Assembly: GCA_032173965.1 (NCBI GenBank)
Contig: CM063294.1
Span: forward strand, 6,990,452-7,054,451
Source: Sitta carolinensis
Taxonomy: Eukaryota; Chordata; Aves; Passeriformes; Sittidae
Length of the DNA stretch: 64,000 nt
Direction: 5' to 3'
This document shows positions 48,831-60,999 of the stretch, piece by piece (the first letter of the stretch is position 1; every line of letters begins with the position of its first letter). The notes below the pieces were generated by a model. The model saw only the letters and a program-made list of their open reading frames with translations. It ran no database searches and was not told the origin of the DNA. The position numbers and the translations under genes were made by a program.

Positions 48831-51333
48831 CAGAGTACAAAGTGCATTTGGCAATTATGAATGTTCTCATTTAAAAGCAAATACCTGATTAAAAACATTC
48901 AAAACCTTTTCAAATCATAGCATTTTTTTTACTCTACAGAAATGAAGATGATGTGGAAAGACTAAAGTTGCTGTGAATAGTACAGTGAGGCATAAGGGGA
49001 GTCTCTTCTCTGAGCCCTGGGAGCTCCCCACTACCTTTCTGCTCCCTCTCATCACTCCCTGATTCCCACAGTTCAGAGTTTTGGTCTCCTGGGAACTCTT
49101 AGCTTTAAGATTTCTGTCGGACGTGGTGGCCATAACAGCTGATTAACTGCACAGGCATGTACAGAAATGTCCTTTTCTGTGTGAAGCTTTATCTTTGTTC
49201 TTAGCTCACTCCTTCTTTGCTTTCTCCCCAGTCACTGTCTCTGACTTAGTTCTAGAATTCTAGAGAGCATGTGGCAAGCAGAAAGCCCAAGACCTGGGTG
49301 CTGTTTATCATGAAGAGGTAAATCACACACAGTTCCTAAAGGAAAATAAGGAAAGGTCACATCTTCAGATGTGGCAGTGTGATCTCACATCCTGCGGACA
49401 GATCACACCAGTTTACAGTCACTGGAGCCTTATCTGCTTTTCTTATTATTATTTGTTAATTAGGCCAAAGTGACTTGATCAGGGTTTTTTTTTTTTTTTA
49501 TAAACAGTTTTTTAAGGCACAGGGATTGAGTTAAAGTATTAGCATAAGACTTAAATGACTATTGACATTTATTTATACTTGACAACAGGAATAATTAACA
49601 AATTATGTTAATACATGACAATATATCCTTTAAATTTGTGAATGACTTATTATGAAATTCCATTTTTGTAACTGCTTTTATATGTTGACTTCAAAATCAT
49701 GTGAAATCTTTGACATATGCAGCTCTACTCTTTTTTTAAGTTTATATATTTTAATAAATTGTTTTTTCATGGTTTCTGAAATGTTTTGTCATAAAGTGGT
49801 CATTTAATTCTTGTATTTTAGTTGTAACAGGCCATTATTGCTGCTGATTTATAATATATTATCCTCTTACAAGCAAATTTAATCACAGGAGCTCTATTTC
49901 CCTCTAATCGTTATGCTATAGTGGAGAGAAAACTCTGCCACATATATTATTTAGCAAATAACTGATTATTTTCAAAAAAGACAACAATTCCTGAAAATCA
50001 ACAAAACAAAATGTCGTTAAGTGGAGAGTATCTTGCAAATAACTGAAGAACTAAAAAAAAACAGCCTAGAAAAAGAACGTGGCTGTCTTCTACATCAACA
50101 TTAGGCAGTAATTTGACAATTTGGAGTTGTGCTTACATTGTAAAAGAATAAAGGTAGAAATTTATTTAATAACTTTGTCTCTGCTTTCATGTGCAGACAT
50201 TCTAACCCCAGTGGTATTTCAGGTGTCCTAACTTGAGGTGGGTGGTAAGGTAAGTCAGTTGTCATATCACATCTTGTCAGCTTTACTGCTTGTGTTTGCT
50301 CCTGAGAAGTGTGAATTTGGCACTCATGTTTGGAAGAAGGCAAACGTTAAAACACAGGTTACATTCCTAAACAATTTAGTTATATATTTTATGGTTGCAC
50401 AAACCTTTTTTTTAAGGTTGAGCGCTAAAACAAACAATGTGTCAGCACAGAGCAAATTGATTCCAAACAGTGAACCAGTGAAATGAACAAATTCTAATTG
50501 AATTCTAAATTGAAATGAGAAACAGTTTCATTTAATAACCAAACATTTGAATTACTTACTAAAAGTTTCATAGATATCTGTACCGAGAAAATCTTATGCC
50601 TTCAAAACAAACAGTAGAAAAAGTAAATGCTGTTAATGTAAGCAGTGTGTTTTCAAGATAACATGAAAATAGAATATTTAATAGAAATGCAAATGCAGCA
50701 CTAGTTTCTTGAGGAGATTTATCTTATAAAACAAATAAGTTAATTATAGGGACAAAGCTTGCAACTGAAACAAATGTATGAAGAAAAATGTTTTTCCTAG
50801 AGGTAAGTAGGAATTTTCTGATTATACATTTTTTCAATAAGGAAAAGTTTTTAAAAGCTGAAACATTCTACTGGAATACACTTTTTTTTTCCTTTTACAA
50901 AGAGCCATTTTCCTGTCCTGAAGGTAATTTCTGTTCAGCCAAGAGACTGATTCTGAGCAAAACAAAGGATTTTCTTACCTGCAGTCTTTGTAGTACCTGT
51001 GAAAGGAGAAATATCTTCAAAGTTCCTGCTCTCAATACAGAAGATTGAAAACCACGCTGCAGGTTCCCTACAGCCTAAGTGAACATCCAAATAGTAGCTA
51101 CAAATGTAGTTTTGATCTTTTCTTCCTCTTCTGTCCTTTTTCCTTTGTCAGGAAAAGCTTTAAGAGTGCTTTAGTTTGTTGTAATATACAGTGGGAATAT
51201 TCTGAAATGTCAAATGTCTGTAGCAATACAACTCCTGCCCTGCATCCTCCTGCACAGTGTAATCTTCAGCTCTTTGCTTCCCACAGTTCACTCCAAGCAG
51301 ATCAATACCAATAATTGGTAATAGTTCTGTTCC

Positions 51334-51478
51334 TGTAGTGGGTTGACCCTGGCTGGATGTCAGACCCACCAAAGCCTCTCTGCAGGGCCCTCCACAGCTG
51401 GACAGGAAAGGGAAAATATAGCAAATCATAAATGTGGACCACAAGACTAAGATCAGGATGAAACACAGATTAGGATGG
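51334..51478 (+). mobile_element. ERVL-type LTR fragment
   Basis: The sequence TGTAGTGGGTTGACCCTGGC followed by TGGATGTCAGACCCACCAAA, CCTCCACAGCTGGACAGGAA and AAATATAGCAAATCATAAAT matches the 5' part of an LTR abundant in bird genomes. It begins with TG at 51334 and fades after about 145 bases, so it is truncated. The open frame on the opposite strand at 51160-51444 runs through this repeat and is not a gene. Confidence 0.7.
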
Positions 51479-52369
51479 TTTTGAAGTGTTAAAACATTAG
51501 AAATTACTCAATAAGTGATAAAAATTAGCATGGTCTGGATTTGATTGATTACCTGAAAGAGATACAATTTCTTGCATTCATATGGTTTCACCATCAACCT
51601 CTGAGTTTCAGTTTCAGGGCAGTTTCTTACCCATCTCATTTACTCTTGGGTTATGTGATACTGGGCTGCCTGTCAGTACAGGGGGATTTCAGCCTTGTCT
51701 CTCTGAAATGAAATGTAAAATGGTATCACAAAAGCAAATAAGAATGGCAAAGACTGCGAGGCCAGACACAGGAACCTTGACTCTTGAATTCTACAATGTA
51801 GGGTCTCTCCCAGGTTACCCAGGTGCTCCTGAATGCAGTGTAGGAGCTAAGTTCACAGCAAAGTCACTTCTTTAGCTGTAGGCCTGGCTTTAAGGGTTCA
51901 CTGGACATGTAGGAAATTTGTGCCAGATTGTTGTAGCTCATTTGCACGGTTATCGGAAAGATTATTGAGTTCTATTACCCACTGGGAAGGTGTCTTTTTC
52001 ACTTGTGGTTTTAAATTGATGTTTTATTAAGGAATTAAATACAGTACTTCCATTTCTGGAGTTTTAGATCTTCCAACAAGTTTCAACATGAAACAGGAGT
52101 TTGGTCAATCCTATGCAACAATTCAAAAGCATATATTCAAGAATGCTGCCTTTCACTTATTTCTAGCCATTGAAATTGCTGAGGACATAAACAAAACATT
52201 TACTAAAATAACATAAAAGTTTTTACACACAGAACATGCACTAAAACTATAAAAATACATTTATTTTACCTTACAAGATTAGCATGTAAAGAACCCATTA
52301 TATTTACCCAGTAGATGTTTGACCTATGAACTGAAATTACTGACAGCATTAATGGCTCTGACAGGTGCT

Positions 52370-53010
52370 CACGAGCACTAAATGTGATGGAGCAGCACAG
52401 CTAATGACTGTGCTAGTGTTCAGAACCATAAGTGTCAGGAATCTTGGCTTCCATGTGGACTCCAAAGAATTTCCTCTCACAGCCAAAGGCTTTCCTGCTT
52501 TCTCTTGCATAAGTTTTGCCCAATTTATTCTGGTTCTGGTGTATCTTCTCTACCTCAGCTTGTCTTGCTTCATTTTCTTTACCTATTTGCTTATGGGCTC
52601 TGTTTCTCAGGCTTATTGACTCCTTTGCAGAATCACTGCTCAAGTCATGGTGTGCTGAGCCCACCAGTTTTTCTTTCTTCATTGTATTTCATTACACTGT
52701 CTTTGGTGGCTTATGCATTATGTGTCTTCCTTCCTTTCCAGATCACAGCTCTTCCCTCTCCGTCGCCACATTTCACTGCTGGTTTCTTCCCTGTTTCCTC
52801 AGAGCAGCAGCTTTGATTCCTTTGGGCCTGTCCTGCACAATGAGCATCTGGCCTTGTTTCCTTCCCTGGAATTTCAGACCAAAATAGAAGCAAGGCTCAG
52901 TGCAAACTCAGAGCAAGTCAGGGCACAGGCATCAGTCAGCACTCAACACTCAGGGAACTGGTGCCTGCCTTGGCAGCAGGAATCCCTGAGAATTTAACTG
53001 CTGGGCAGCA
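52370..53010. other. Unassigned GC-richer block with open frames on both strands
   Basis: Several overlapping frames of 60-120 codons are open here on both strands, which usually signals a repeat or skewed composition rather than a gene. One strand is purine-rich, with phrases such as AAAGGAGTCAATAAGCCTGA. I suspect an old LTR or retroviral internal piece but cannot name it. Confidence 0.35.
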
Positions 53011-53497
53011 CTGGGGGAAAGCAGAAAAACTCCTTACCACTTCAAAACGAGAGATGAAGTAGATCTGATTGGGTTGGATTGTTGTTTGAACAATCTTCTG
53101 ATTCAAATTCATAGATAAATTCATCATACTGAAGATCTCTGATAGAAAGTATTAACAGTGAATATATTACAGAGAGATTTTTCTAAAGATCAAAGATTTC
53201 ATTCTTACTTTGTGACAAATGCCAGTAACTTAACCATGGATTTAAGCATGCCAATTCTTTGGATAAAATAGGATAAACCAGGCTCACTTCTAAACTGAAA
53301 TATGTGGAATAGCTACAGAAGTTCAACTTTTTCTGTACAAGATGGTGGAAAACTTTTTCTTGTTTTGACAAATAGTTCTGTCATCATTCCAAGCAAAAAT
53401 CTGGAGAAATTCATCTTTAGTTGGAAAACCAGATTAAAAATTTCTTCATTTCCAAATCTACTAAATGTTCACATTAAATTCCTTCCTGATTTTGCAG

Positions 53498-53578
53498 GGA
53501 GAGTGTCATGAGTTTCAGCATACTGATGTGGATGAGATGTTCAATGTCACTGTGAACTTATCACAGAGAAATTCAAAT
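53498..53578 (+). CDS. Candidate exon of an unidentified extracellular protein
   Basis: An 81-nt block in phase 0-0, between the acceptor TTCCTGATTTTGCAG and the consensus donor AAT/GTATGT. It reads GECHEFQHTDVDEM followed by FNVTVNLSQRNSN and carries two potential N-glycosylation sites (NVT and NLS). Its exit phase matches the entry of the 222-nt block at 55715. Short exons of this type can arise by chance; its value lies in the phase agreement and in the acidic, glycosylated character of the peptide. The family is not recognised with certainty; see the polycystin-like hypothesis at 60434. Confidence 0.3.
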
Positions 53579-54203
53579 GTATGTTTCTTCTGCAGCAGTT
53601 TTATCAAGTGAAACATTTGACTTCAGATCGAATTTCTTTGAATGCTTGGCTTTGGTGACTACAATCTTTGTTCATAACATATCTGAAAGGTATTTTTGTG
53701 CATTTTGTACATTTTAAATGTCTCCTATTCTGTTAGCTAGCTCACTTGAAGAAGTGACTAATGTGTACCTTAACATGTTCTGCAGTTCTGCTCTCCAGAT
53801 AAACAAGGTGAAAAGGATAACATTTCAGATTTAAAAGTTTTAAAGAAGAAAGTGTCCTGTGGGAGTTATTTTCCAGCCTACAGATTTTTGTAACAGGCAA
53901 ACCAATGGAAACTTCAAGTCTTTTTAGAGAATATTGCTTCCTTGCATACCAAAATATTGTACATGGCAGAGACCAGTGTACTACAATGAAACAGCTGGAG
54001 GCAAAAGGAGGTCTGATCTTTGAGTAAAAAGATGAAAAATTAATGTTGAATTCATTATTCTGTGTTAATTCCTGTTTGCTTTACACCGCTTTGGATGGAC
54101 TAGAACCCCCTTTGTCCATTAGATACATGAAATGCCTTGCTACACTCTTGGAAGTTCTGAAATGTTTTCAGTGGAGCATGAGATCCATACAGCATGAGCT
54201 CTA

Positions 54204-54234
54204 TTAGGGAATACATGAAAGTTGTATTCCCTAA
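54204..54234. repeat. Perfect 12-bp hairpin with 7-nt loop
   Basis: TTAGGGAATACA, loop TGAAAGT, TGTATTCCCTAA. A perfect short inverted repeat in non-repetitive DNA between the + strand candidate exons at 53498 and 54786. Function unknown. Confidence 0.7.
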
Positions 54235-54785
54235 GCAAACCCCTAAGCTACTAAACATTCATGTTTTCCCCTTTTTAATTTTATAACTTCATAAAATTTA
54301 TGGGAGATTTTTTCTGAATGTTTTTGAGTTACTTACCTCTACTTATACTCTTCTGATTCCCTTTTGTGGTTGCAGTAATTTGAAAGATATTTGAGCTGGA
54401 TGTCTGACTTAAAACTCATCCTAAAATACACTCTTTAAAATATATAGGTTTCTTCAATTGATTTTGTTTGTTCTTATTAATAATTTTTCCAAATGCACAT
54501 TTATGAATGTATTTATGTGTTGAGGGAGAGAGGATTGATAAGCAGTGATTCATCTCTACGAATGGCATTTTGGTGTTCACAAGATATATCAAAAGCTGCC
54601 ATGCTCAATAGGAAATAATTTCCTCAGTATTTACCTATTATATGAGTAGTTCTTAAATATGCAGTCCATTACTGCCTGCTTTATTTGCATTTCTCATGTT
54701 CCAGGGCTATTCCCTTATCAACATAAAACCCTCTGCAGTTGTACTGCTTGCAATAAATTACTTCTGCTTTTTCTTTTTTCTCAAG

Positions 54786-54869
54786 GTTGTCCTAATCTCT
54801 CCAGAACTTTTAAGGACACTAAGGATATGAAGAAACAGAGAACGACTACTGAAGTTCCATTACAACCTA
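54786..54869 (+). CDS. Weak candidate exon, phase 1-1
   Basis: An 84-nt block between acceptor GCTTTTTCTTTTTTCTCAAG and consensus donor CCTA/GTAAGT. It reads CPNLSRTFKDTKDMKK then RTTTEVPLQP. Both splice sites are good, but its phases do not connect directly to the neighbouring 0-0 blocks at 53498 and 55715. It would need extra exons, an alternative donor near 54986 (AATG/GTAACA) or exclusive splicing. It may be fortuitous. Confidence 0.18.
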
Positions 54870-55714
54870 GTAAGTTCAAGATTTTAACACTGAAGTGTAT
54901 AGAAAAAATATGGAGATCCTGTGCTATCATTAAAGAAACTCTTGCTCTCACTGCACTCTCAGCTATGAACAAAGCCCAGCATAATGGTAACAGGGAAAAT
55001 TTTAATAATTTTAAGGCAATCGCATGTCTAGTTTTCAAGAAAAATTTCTTTATTTGAAAACTGTTGGGCTGAGGGAGAGAGAAAGGTAGATATGCAATTT
55101 ATCTGATCAAATTATAAACATTTAAAGATGCCTGTTCTTCAGTAAGGAAAGGGATTGGGTGTGACTGGTTCAGATTTATTAATCTGAACAATTTAGATGT
55201 CTGTGTTAGGTCAGATCAGTCCCTCACTGTGTGTCTGACTAATATTTTCTGAGCTCAAAACTGAAGCTCCTACCCCAGTAAACAGAGAAATGTAGCTCAA
55301 GCAGGCTACAGAGAATTCAGCCTTTTCTCACAGCCTATGCAGAGGCAATAAATTCAATACTATAAAAAATGTCTCCTTTGAATAGGTATAAATAATTTTA
55401 AACCCACAAAATACTTATAATTGATTCAGTATGAAACAGAACTAAGCTAAGAAGACTTTGGATAGGATGCCTGCAGGTCAGACTAAGTGTATTTATCCTT
55501 AAAAATACAGGAAATCACATAAAGAAATTACAGGAGACATAATTATGTAATATTTTATATAATCAGTACTTAATTTTTTCTAAATTATTTTCAACTTTTG
55601 ACATATTCCTGCATATATTGTAGTTTACAATGTCACCGCTGAATTTCAGATCAGTCATGACATTTCTGTGAGAATTTTCTGAATGTTACTGATATTGAAA
55701 TGTCATTATTTCAG

Positions 55715-55936
55715 GGGCGTTACCAAGTATATCCATCATCAATTTCATCCCATTGTTTCATTTCTTTGGCTCTCGGAATGCTGAGCATTAATTCCAAACA
55801 GATTTGTAAAACTTTTGACACTTTATTGAATTGCATAGCTGGCACAAGTGACTTATTCATTCCTTCTCATCTCAAAACTGAAATAATATTAAGGGCTGCT
55901 TTAAATGTTGTCACTGACATAAGCAGTGTTTTTAAG
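55715..55936 (+). CDS. Candidate exon of an unidentified protein (222 nt, 74 codons)
   Basis: This is the best unassigned + strand block. The acceptor is TGTCATTATTTCAG, the donor is TTTAAG/GTAACT, the phases are 0-0 and the frame is fully open. The peptide starts GRYQVYPSSISSHCF and continues with ISLALGMLSINSKQICKTF, LLNCIAGTSDLFIPSHLK and TEIILRAALNVVTDISSVFK. The pattern of amphipathic helices with three spaced Cys resembles the helical part of REJ or GAIN regions in polycystin-1-like proteins and adhesion receptors. That is inference from pattern, not identity. It has no low-complexity or repeat character. It could be a live exon of a gene with no well-known mammalian counterpart here, or a relic. 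Confidence 0.38.
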
Positions 55937-57932
55937 GTAACTTTTTAACCAAAAGAGTATTTTTTTGTAAACATGGTATTGCAAAATAACTTTTCACCAC
56001 TTGCCTGAGGAACACCTCAAAATGTGGTTTCTTCTGCTTTACACTTGAGTACAGTATTGCCTAACAATCCATGTCAGGAAGCCAATCTACATCTTGAAGG
56101 AAATAGTATTACCTCCTCTGTTTTAAGTCCAACTAAACATTTAGACAATTTTTAATTAAGACAAGGTTGAACAATGTAGCATGAATTGGGAATTGGGAGT
56201 AAAAGCAAAATTAGTTGCTCTGGCACAAGCTCTTGGCTTGTTATTAAGATGATTACTATAATTAGTGGCAGAGAAGATGTACAATTGTCTTTATGAAATG
56301 GCTGTGGATGATCAAAAAATGATCATGCTGTCTGTCTAGCCAGAGGACACCTGTGTTCCAGACAGGAACAGTTGTAGTTCTGTTGCTACACAGCAGTCAC
56401 TGCACTGTCACGTACTGCACTTGTTGCTGGAATCAGCCTAAGATGGGCAATGGGTTCCATTTGAACAAAAAGCAAACTAAGAGAGATGGATAACATTCAA
56501 ACAAGGATCCCTTTTCCTTTAATTATTTTCCTTAATGTTTCAAATGACATTTGTCCTTTTATTCCTTAGATCAGCCTAGAAATCCATCTCCTCGGTTGCC
56601 TGCTGTTATTCCTAGGTCAGCGAATACTACTCAACCTTTCTCTTTCCTCTAAATACCCAACAAGTAGTGCCTGATTCTTATATGTAAAATGCCACAGCCT
56701 CCATAGGAAGCTTGAAAGTACCTCTGTCTTTACCTCTGTGCGTTTTCTTATCTGGTAATTACATAGGTTTGAACACCATTTTAAAGGCAGAAAGAGAATG
56801 AACCCTGGGTCACTGTTCCAAAGAGTGAGCTGTAGTCTAAAAGCAAGGGAAAGGAAAATCTCACTCTTTTTCTGGTCATTTTGAAAAAGAAAACAATTTC
56901 TGTGGGTTTTTTTTTTTTTTTTGGTAAGAGGAAATGAGTCTGCAGTGTGCTTTAAAATCTTCTGGCACAAGTTCTTTAGAAGGGGAGGCAGAGAAATGCA
57001 TGTTAGTCATCTGCAGTGAGGTACATGACACTTAACTCTTCCAGGAATTAGTTATTTGTCATCATTTAGAGAAGTTAGAGATTTTTTATCTGAAGAACTT
57101 TTATATTGAACTCCCTCTTCAGTTCATGCTATCTGGAGTCTGTGTAATCCAAGGACATAGTTTCAAGGTTGTCTTTGCGTCTGGGAGTTTAAACTCCATG
57201 TAATTTATGTATTAGACATTTAAATCCTTTTTCAAGCTGGAATATCTGGTTTGGGGTGATTAAAACGTTTTATATGCGCTGTATTTATTTGCTCAGTCAA
57301 ACAAGACACCAGCGAAGAGACCTGATCTGGTATTTAAGTGCAATATTAATCAAAATATTTGTAGTCTTGCTACTGTGAGGTACATTAATAGTTCTATATA
57401 TATAATGTATCTTCTGTCTGTAACTTCCAGCCATTACTTATCCCATACAGATTGTTTTTCTCACTCTTACAGTTCTGATACCTATGGTGTGGAAAGAATG
57501 AAGAAAAGCTTCTAACAGTAATGCTACACAAGTAGTACTTTGAGACTAGGGAGAGAAATACAGGGCATTCAGATGAAGATTAAAGAGAATTTATAGAGAA
57601 AAAACTACCTGATTTGGAATGAAATCAGGAACCCCATGGCTAATGAGCTCATCTTTGGGAAAAAAAAAAAAAAACAGCTTCACCATAAGGTAAATTATGA
57701 ATTCAGCCCCAAAAGTACAGGCCATCAAAAGTAGATCATTAATTAAATTTATTTAATGAAATACATATGTATGTAAAATGCTATTCAACAGGATCTGATA
57801 TAGTGACTTCAATGATGATAGCATATCATTTAAATCTAAAACAAATTTTGATCAGAAATTGTGCTGTCCTGAGAAGAAATTCTGTTTCAATTGATAACAG
57901 CAGGGTCCTTCCGCTTTTTTTTCTTTAATCAG

Positions 57933-57990
57933 TTTTGAAGGCCAACAGCTACCTCATAATGGTGCCTTTCTTTGCTAAGGCAGGCATCTG
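57933..57990 (+). CDS. Candidate short exon, phase-compatible with 60434
   Basis: A 58-nt block between a very strong acceptor (CGCTTTTTTTTCTTTAATCAG) and a strong donor (ATCTG/GTAAGA). In phase it reads LKANSYLIMVPFFAKAGI and ends with TG, which the first G of the 60434 block completes to a Trp codon. The fit of both sites and the phase is suggestive, but the exon is short. Functional meaning is unknown. Confidence 0.25.
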
Positions 57991-58294
57991 GTAAGACCTT
58001 TTATTTCCCAAGCTAAAACACTGTTCAAGGTGAGCTTAAATAGGGCAAGACACATGCTGTTCTTACAGCTGTATTTGTTCAGGTGCACAGTTCCCAACTG
58101 CATGGGGCTACCCACTCCTGGTACTGAATGCCAGGAGACAGAAAAAAGGGAAATGGCTAGGGAGGAGAATCTTATTTAAAGGTCCTGCTATTGTTAGAAC
58201 AGTTACAGTATCCAAAAGAATTATAATTAATAGGACCAAACATACAATTTTCTCTTCCTTGGTGTAAAAAACCTCGAATTGTATCAGTGGCTGC

Positions 58295-59348
58295 TCATGG
58301 TTTGGTTGGGTGCACTGCTCAGTGAGTAAAACACAAACTGGATGTCCAGACCCAGAGAGCAGTGGCTAAATCCAGTTGGTGGTGCATGAGAAATTACATC
58401 CCCCATGGCTCAGGACTGGGGCCAGTCCTATCTAACATCTTTATCAACGATCCAGAGTAGGAGTGTGAGTGAGCCTCAGGCAGCTTGCAGAGGACACCAA
58501 GCTGGGTGGGAGTGTTGATGAAGGGCAGGAGGGCTCTGCAGAAGGCTCTGGACAGGCCAGATTGAGGGGCTCAGACCAGTGCTCTGAGGTTCCACGAGGC
58601 TGAGTGAGAGCTCCTGCTCTTGGGACTCTGCAGCGCTCCCGGCTGCACTCCACCCTTGCACAAGCATCAGTGTCCAGCAGGACCAGGGCAGGGATTGTCC
58701 CCTGTGCTGTGCACTGGTAGGGACCTCGAGTGCTGTGTCAGTTCTGGGCCACTCAATTCAGGAATGCCACTGAGCTGCTGGAGCAGGTTCAGAGAAGGGC
58801 AGCAGACCTGGGGAAGGAACAAGGAACAGCTGAGGGGGCTGAGAGTGTTCAGCATGGGGAAAAAGGAGTATCACAGGAGGTTTTATTGTTCTCTACAGTT
58901 CCCTGAAAGATGGTGGGAAAAAGGTGGTTGTTGGTCTCTTCTCCCAAGTAACAAGTGATAGTACAAGAGGTGAAGAGGAAATGGCCTTAAGTGGTGCCAG
59001 AGGGAGTTTTCTAATTGGATACCATAAGTTCTTCACTGGAAATTGGAACAGGCTCCTGAGGACAGTGGTCACAGCACCAGTCTGCCAGAGGTCATAGAGC
59101 ATTTGGAGAACCCTCTCAGGCACATGTTGGGATTCTTGGGGTGTCCTGTGCAGGACCAGGAGATGGACATGATGATCCTTGTGCATCCCTTTCAACTGCC
59201 AGAGAAGTCATTGAGTCCCCCCACCCTCCCCGGAGGTGTTTAAAAGGCTCATAGCAGTGGAGCTTGGGGACAAGGTTTAGTGCTGGGTTAAAGGTTGGGC
59301 TTGATGACCTTTAAGGTCTTTTCCAACCTAAAACACTCCATGACTGTT
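58295..59348 (+). mobile_element. CR1 LINE, 3' kilobase
   Basis: A sense-orientation CR1 copy. Markers in order are GGATGTCCAGACCCAGAGAG, AAATCCAGTTGGTGGTGCAT, GGGGCCAGTCCTATCTAACA, CATCTTTATCAACGATCCAG, CAGAGGACACCAAGCTGGGT, GGAGTGTTGATGAAGGGCAG and the tail AAGGTCTTTTCCAACCTAAA. Frames on both strands at 58444-59243 belong to this decayed LINE and are not host genes. Confidence 0.88.
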
Positions 59349-60433
59349 TCATAGTGACAGTGTTCAGATTTCTCTGTGTTTAAGAAACAGAGGAATGCTT
59401 TTATCTTTCTTCCCAAATAACTCTACTTTTTCCTCTTTTTTATTTTTTTTTTAACTTCTCACAGAGACTTTATTAAGGAAAATAAATGTACATGCAGTGC
59501 CTCTAGCAGTATAATTAAAACTTTAAGGCTTGATTAAAGTATGTAGACTGTCAACTGCTACACCATAAGAGATTCTGCCACTGACATTTTATAATATGCA
59601 TTGCATTCAGGGGAAAATATCCCAAAGGGGGGTTGCTTTCTCCTAAATAAACATAATTCATGGCAAAATTTAAAGAAGAAAACCATGAAGTGGACTAAAA
59701 TAAACAAGACATTTCTAAGTATGAGTGAATCTTAGTACTGTTTGACCAAAAATTGATGCTGTATTTCTGGGGTAAGGCATTATATATTTATATATAAATA
59801 ATGAGGTGTTATATAAAAATGTTATGTGTTACAGACAGCACTGGTATCTGGACATCTGCCTTGCTTACTAATGAGACTAAGACATTGAAGTGAGTCATGA
59901 TGCCTAGGAATATGTTCTTGCATACATTTCTGAGAGAGATTGTAAGACCTGGGTGTTTGATTCAAAAGAAGAGGTTTTTCAGGAAGGGCCAGTATGAGTA
60001 AGTGTGTGAAACATGAAATAAGAGGTGGCGAGGCCTTAGTGCTGTGCAAAATGATTGTATGTTTTAATATAAATATCCTTTCAACAGAGAGTAACATCAA
60101 TTGCCTAGACAGGTCAAGGAGAGTAAAAATGGTTCATTTATAAAAAGGCACAGAGGCTGAAAATTGTTCACATAAAATGACAAGAGGCTGTGATCCTATC
60201 ACTTAATTCTCTGTAACAGTCCTACTCTTTTTTACTTTCCTATTCTTTTTTGCTTTTTATAAGTGACCCTGGAATTTGTCCAATTTTTTTTTTAAAAAAC
60301 AAAATACACCTTGATTTACTTCAGTTAGTTGTTTTTACTGTACAGAGACTGAACATGTTTAGTATTTCATAAGAAATTAAAAGTTACCCTACAACGTTTG
60401 ACTTTTTTTCCTTTCTGGATTTTATTTCTGCAG

Positions 60434-60654
60434 GTCTGCAGCTAGATTAGGACTAAGATCCACAGAGCATGAGAATGGCTCTAATACAGGTGAAATTGTG
60501 ACATCTCATCATCATCATCATAATAATGACAAGTCAATGTTCTCACTGTCAACCAATTCTTTTGTTATAGCTTTGCACACCAGTCTACTACTGGATCTAC
60601 TCAATACTGAATTTTGCATTTTTTCTGTATTATTGCCCCTGGACCCCTACACAG
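60434..60654 (+). CDS. Candidate exon, possibly polycystin-1-like GAIN/REJ region
   Basis: After an excellent acceptor (TGGATTTTATTTCTGCAG) the frame SAARLGLRSTEHENGSNT is open and stays open to 60731. Donors could be at 60489 (ACAG/GTGAAA) or, weaker, at 60654 (ACAG/GTTTTA), both in phase 1. The longer version has five His codons, then MFSLSTNSFVIAL and TEFCIFSVLLPLDPYT. This is reminiscent of the polycystin-1 family, where a beta-rich stretch ends in a hydrophobic run plus a DNP(F/Y) motif. I rate this a pattern resemblance only. The A19T7 run just beyond (60680-60705) is not coding. Confidence 0.27.
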
Positions 60655-60679
60655 GTTTTAAAGGCTTGTCAGGCAAACC

Positions 60680-60705
60680 AAAAAAAAAAAAAAAAAAATT
60701 TTTTT
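60680..60705 (+). repeat. A19T7 homopolymer pair
   Basis: Nineteen A followed directly by seven T. It closes the open frame starting at 60434 with a run of Lys codons, which suggests that the frame's last part is not coding. Confidence 0.9.
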
Positions 60706-60999
60706 CACTAAGACACTCTGCAATAATATGAAAAATCCTTCCTGCTAATAGAGCTTTAATATATAAGGCCCACCATCCTTTTTTATTTGGATAGTAATAG
60801 AAATATATAGGTGCATCAGGATCAGCCACTCAGAGCCTTCCTTCAGCAGGGTGGTGGCCTAATTCATCTGGCTTTGAGCTAGGCCTTATTAGTTGAAAAG
60901 TGAGCTGCTTTCCAGCATGAATCATACCAAGCAGAAATAGCCCTCTGGAATACTTAATCTTTCTCTCGCTAATTTTATTTAAAGATATCTCTGGTGATT

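Noticed and set aside
51160..51444. Minus-strand frame of 94 codons
   Set aside because: It crosses an ERVL-type LTR fragment, and its peptide is the reverse reading of that repeat.
52413..52997. Overlapping frames of 60-123 codons on both strands
   Set aside because: Openness on both strands with skewed composition points to an old repeat rather than a gene.
56570..56614. Possible short + strand exon after ATTCCTTAG
   Set aside because: Its phase could link 55936 to 57933, but the peptide is hydrophobic and short, and an alternative frame is equally open. Evidence is too weak to list as a feature.
56617..56970. 117-codon minus-strand frame
   Set aside because: It includes a long A/T homopolymer and lacks a pyrimidine-rich acceptor, so there is no exon evidence.
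58444..59243. Open frames on both strands
   Set aside because: They lie wholly inside a decayed CR1 copy.
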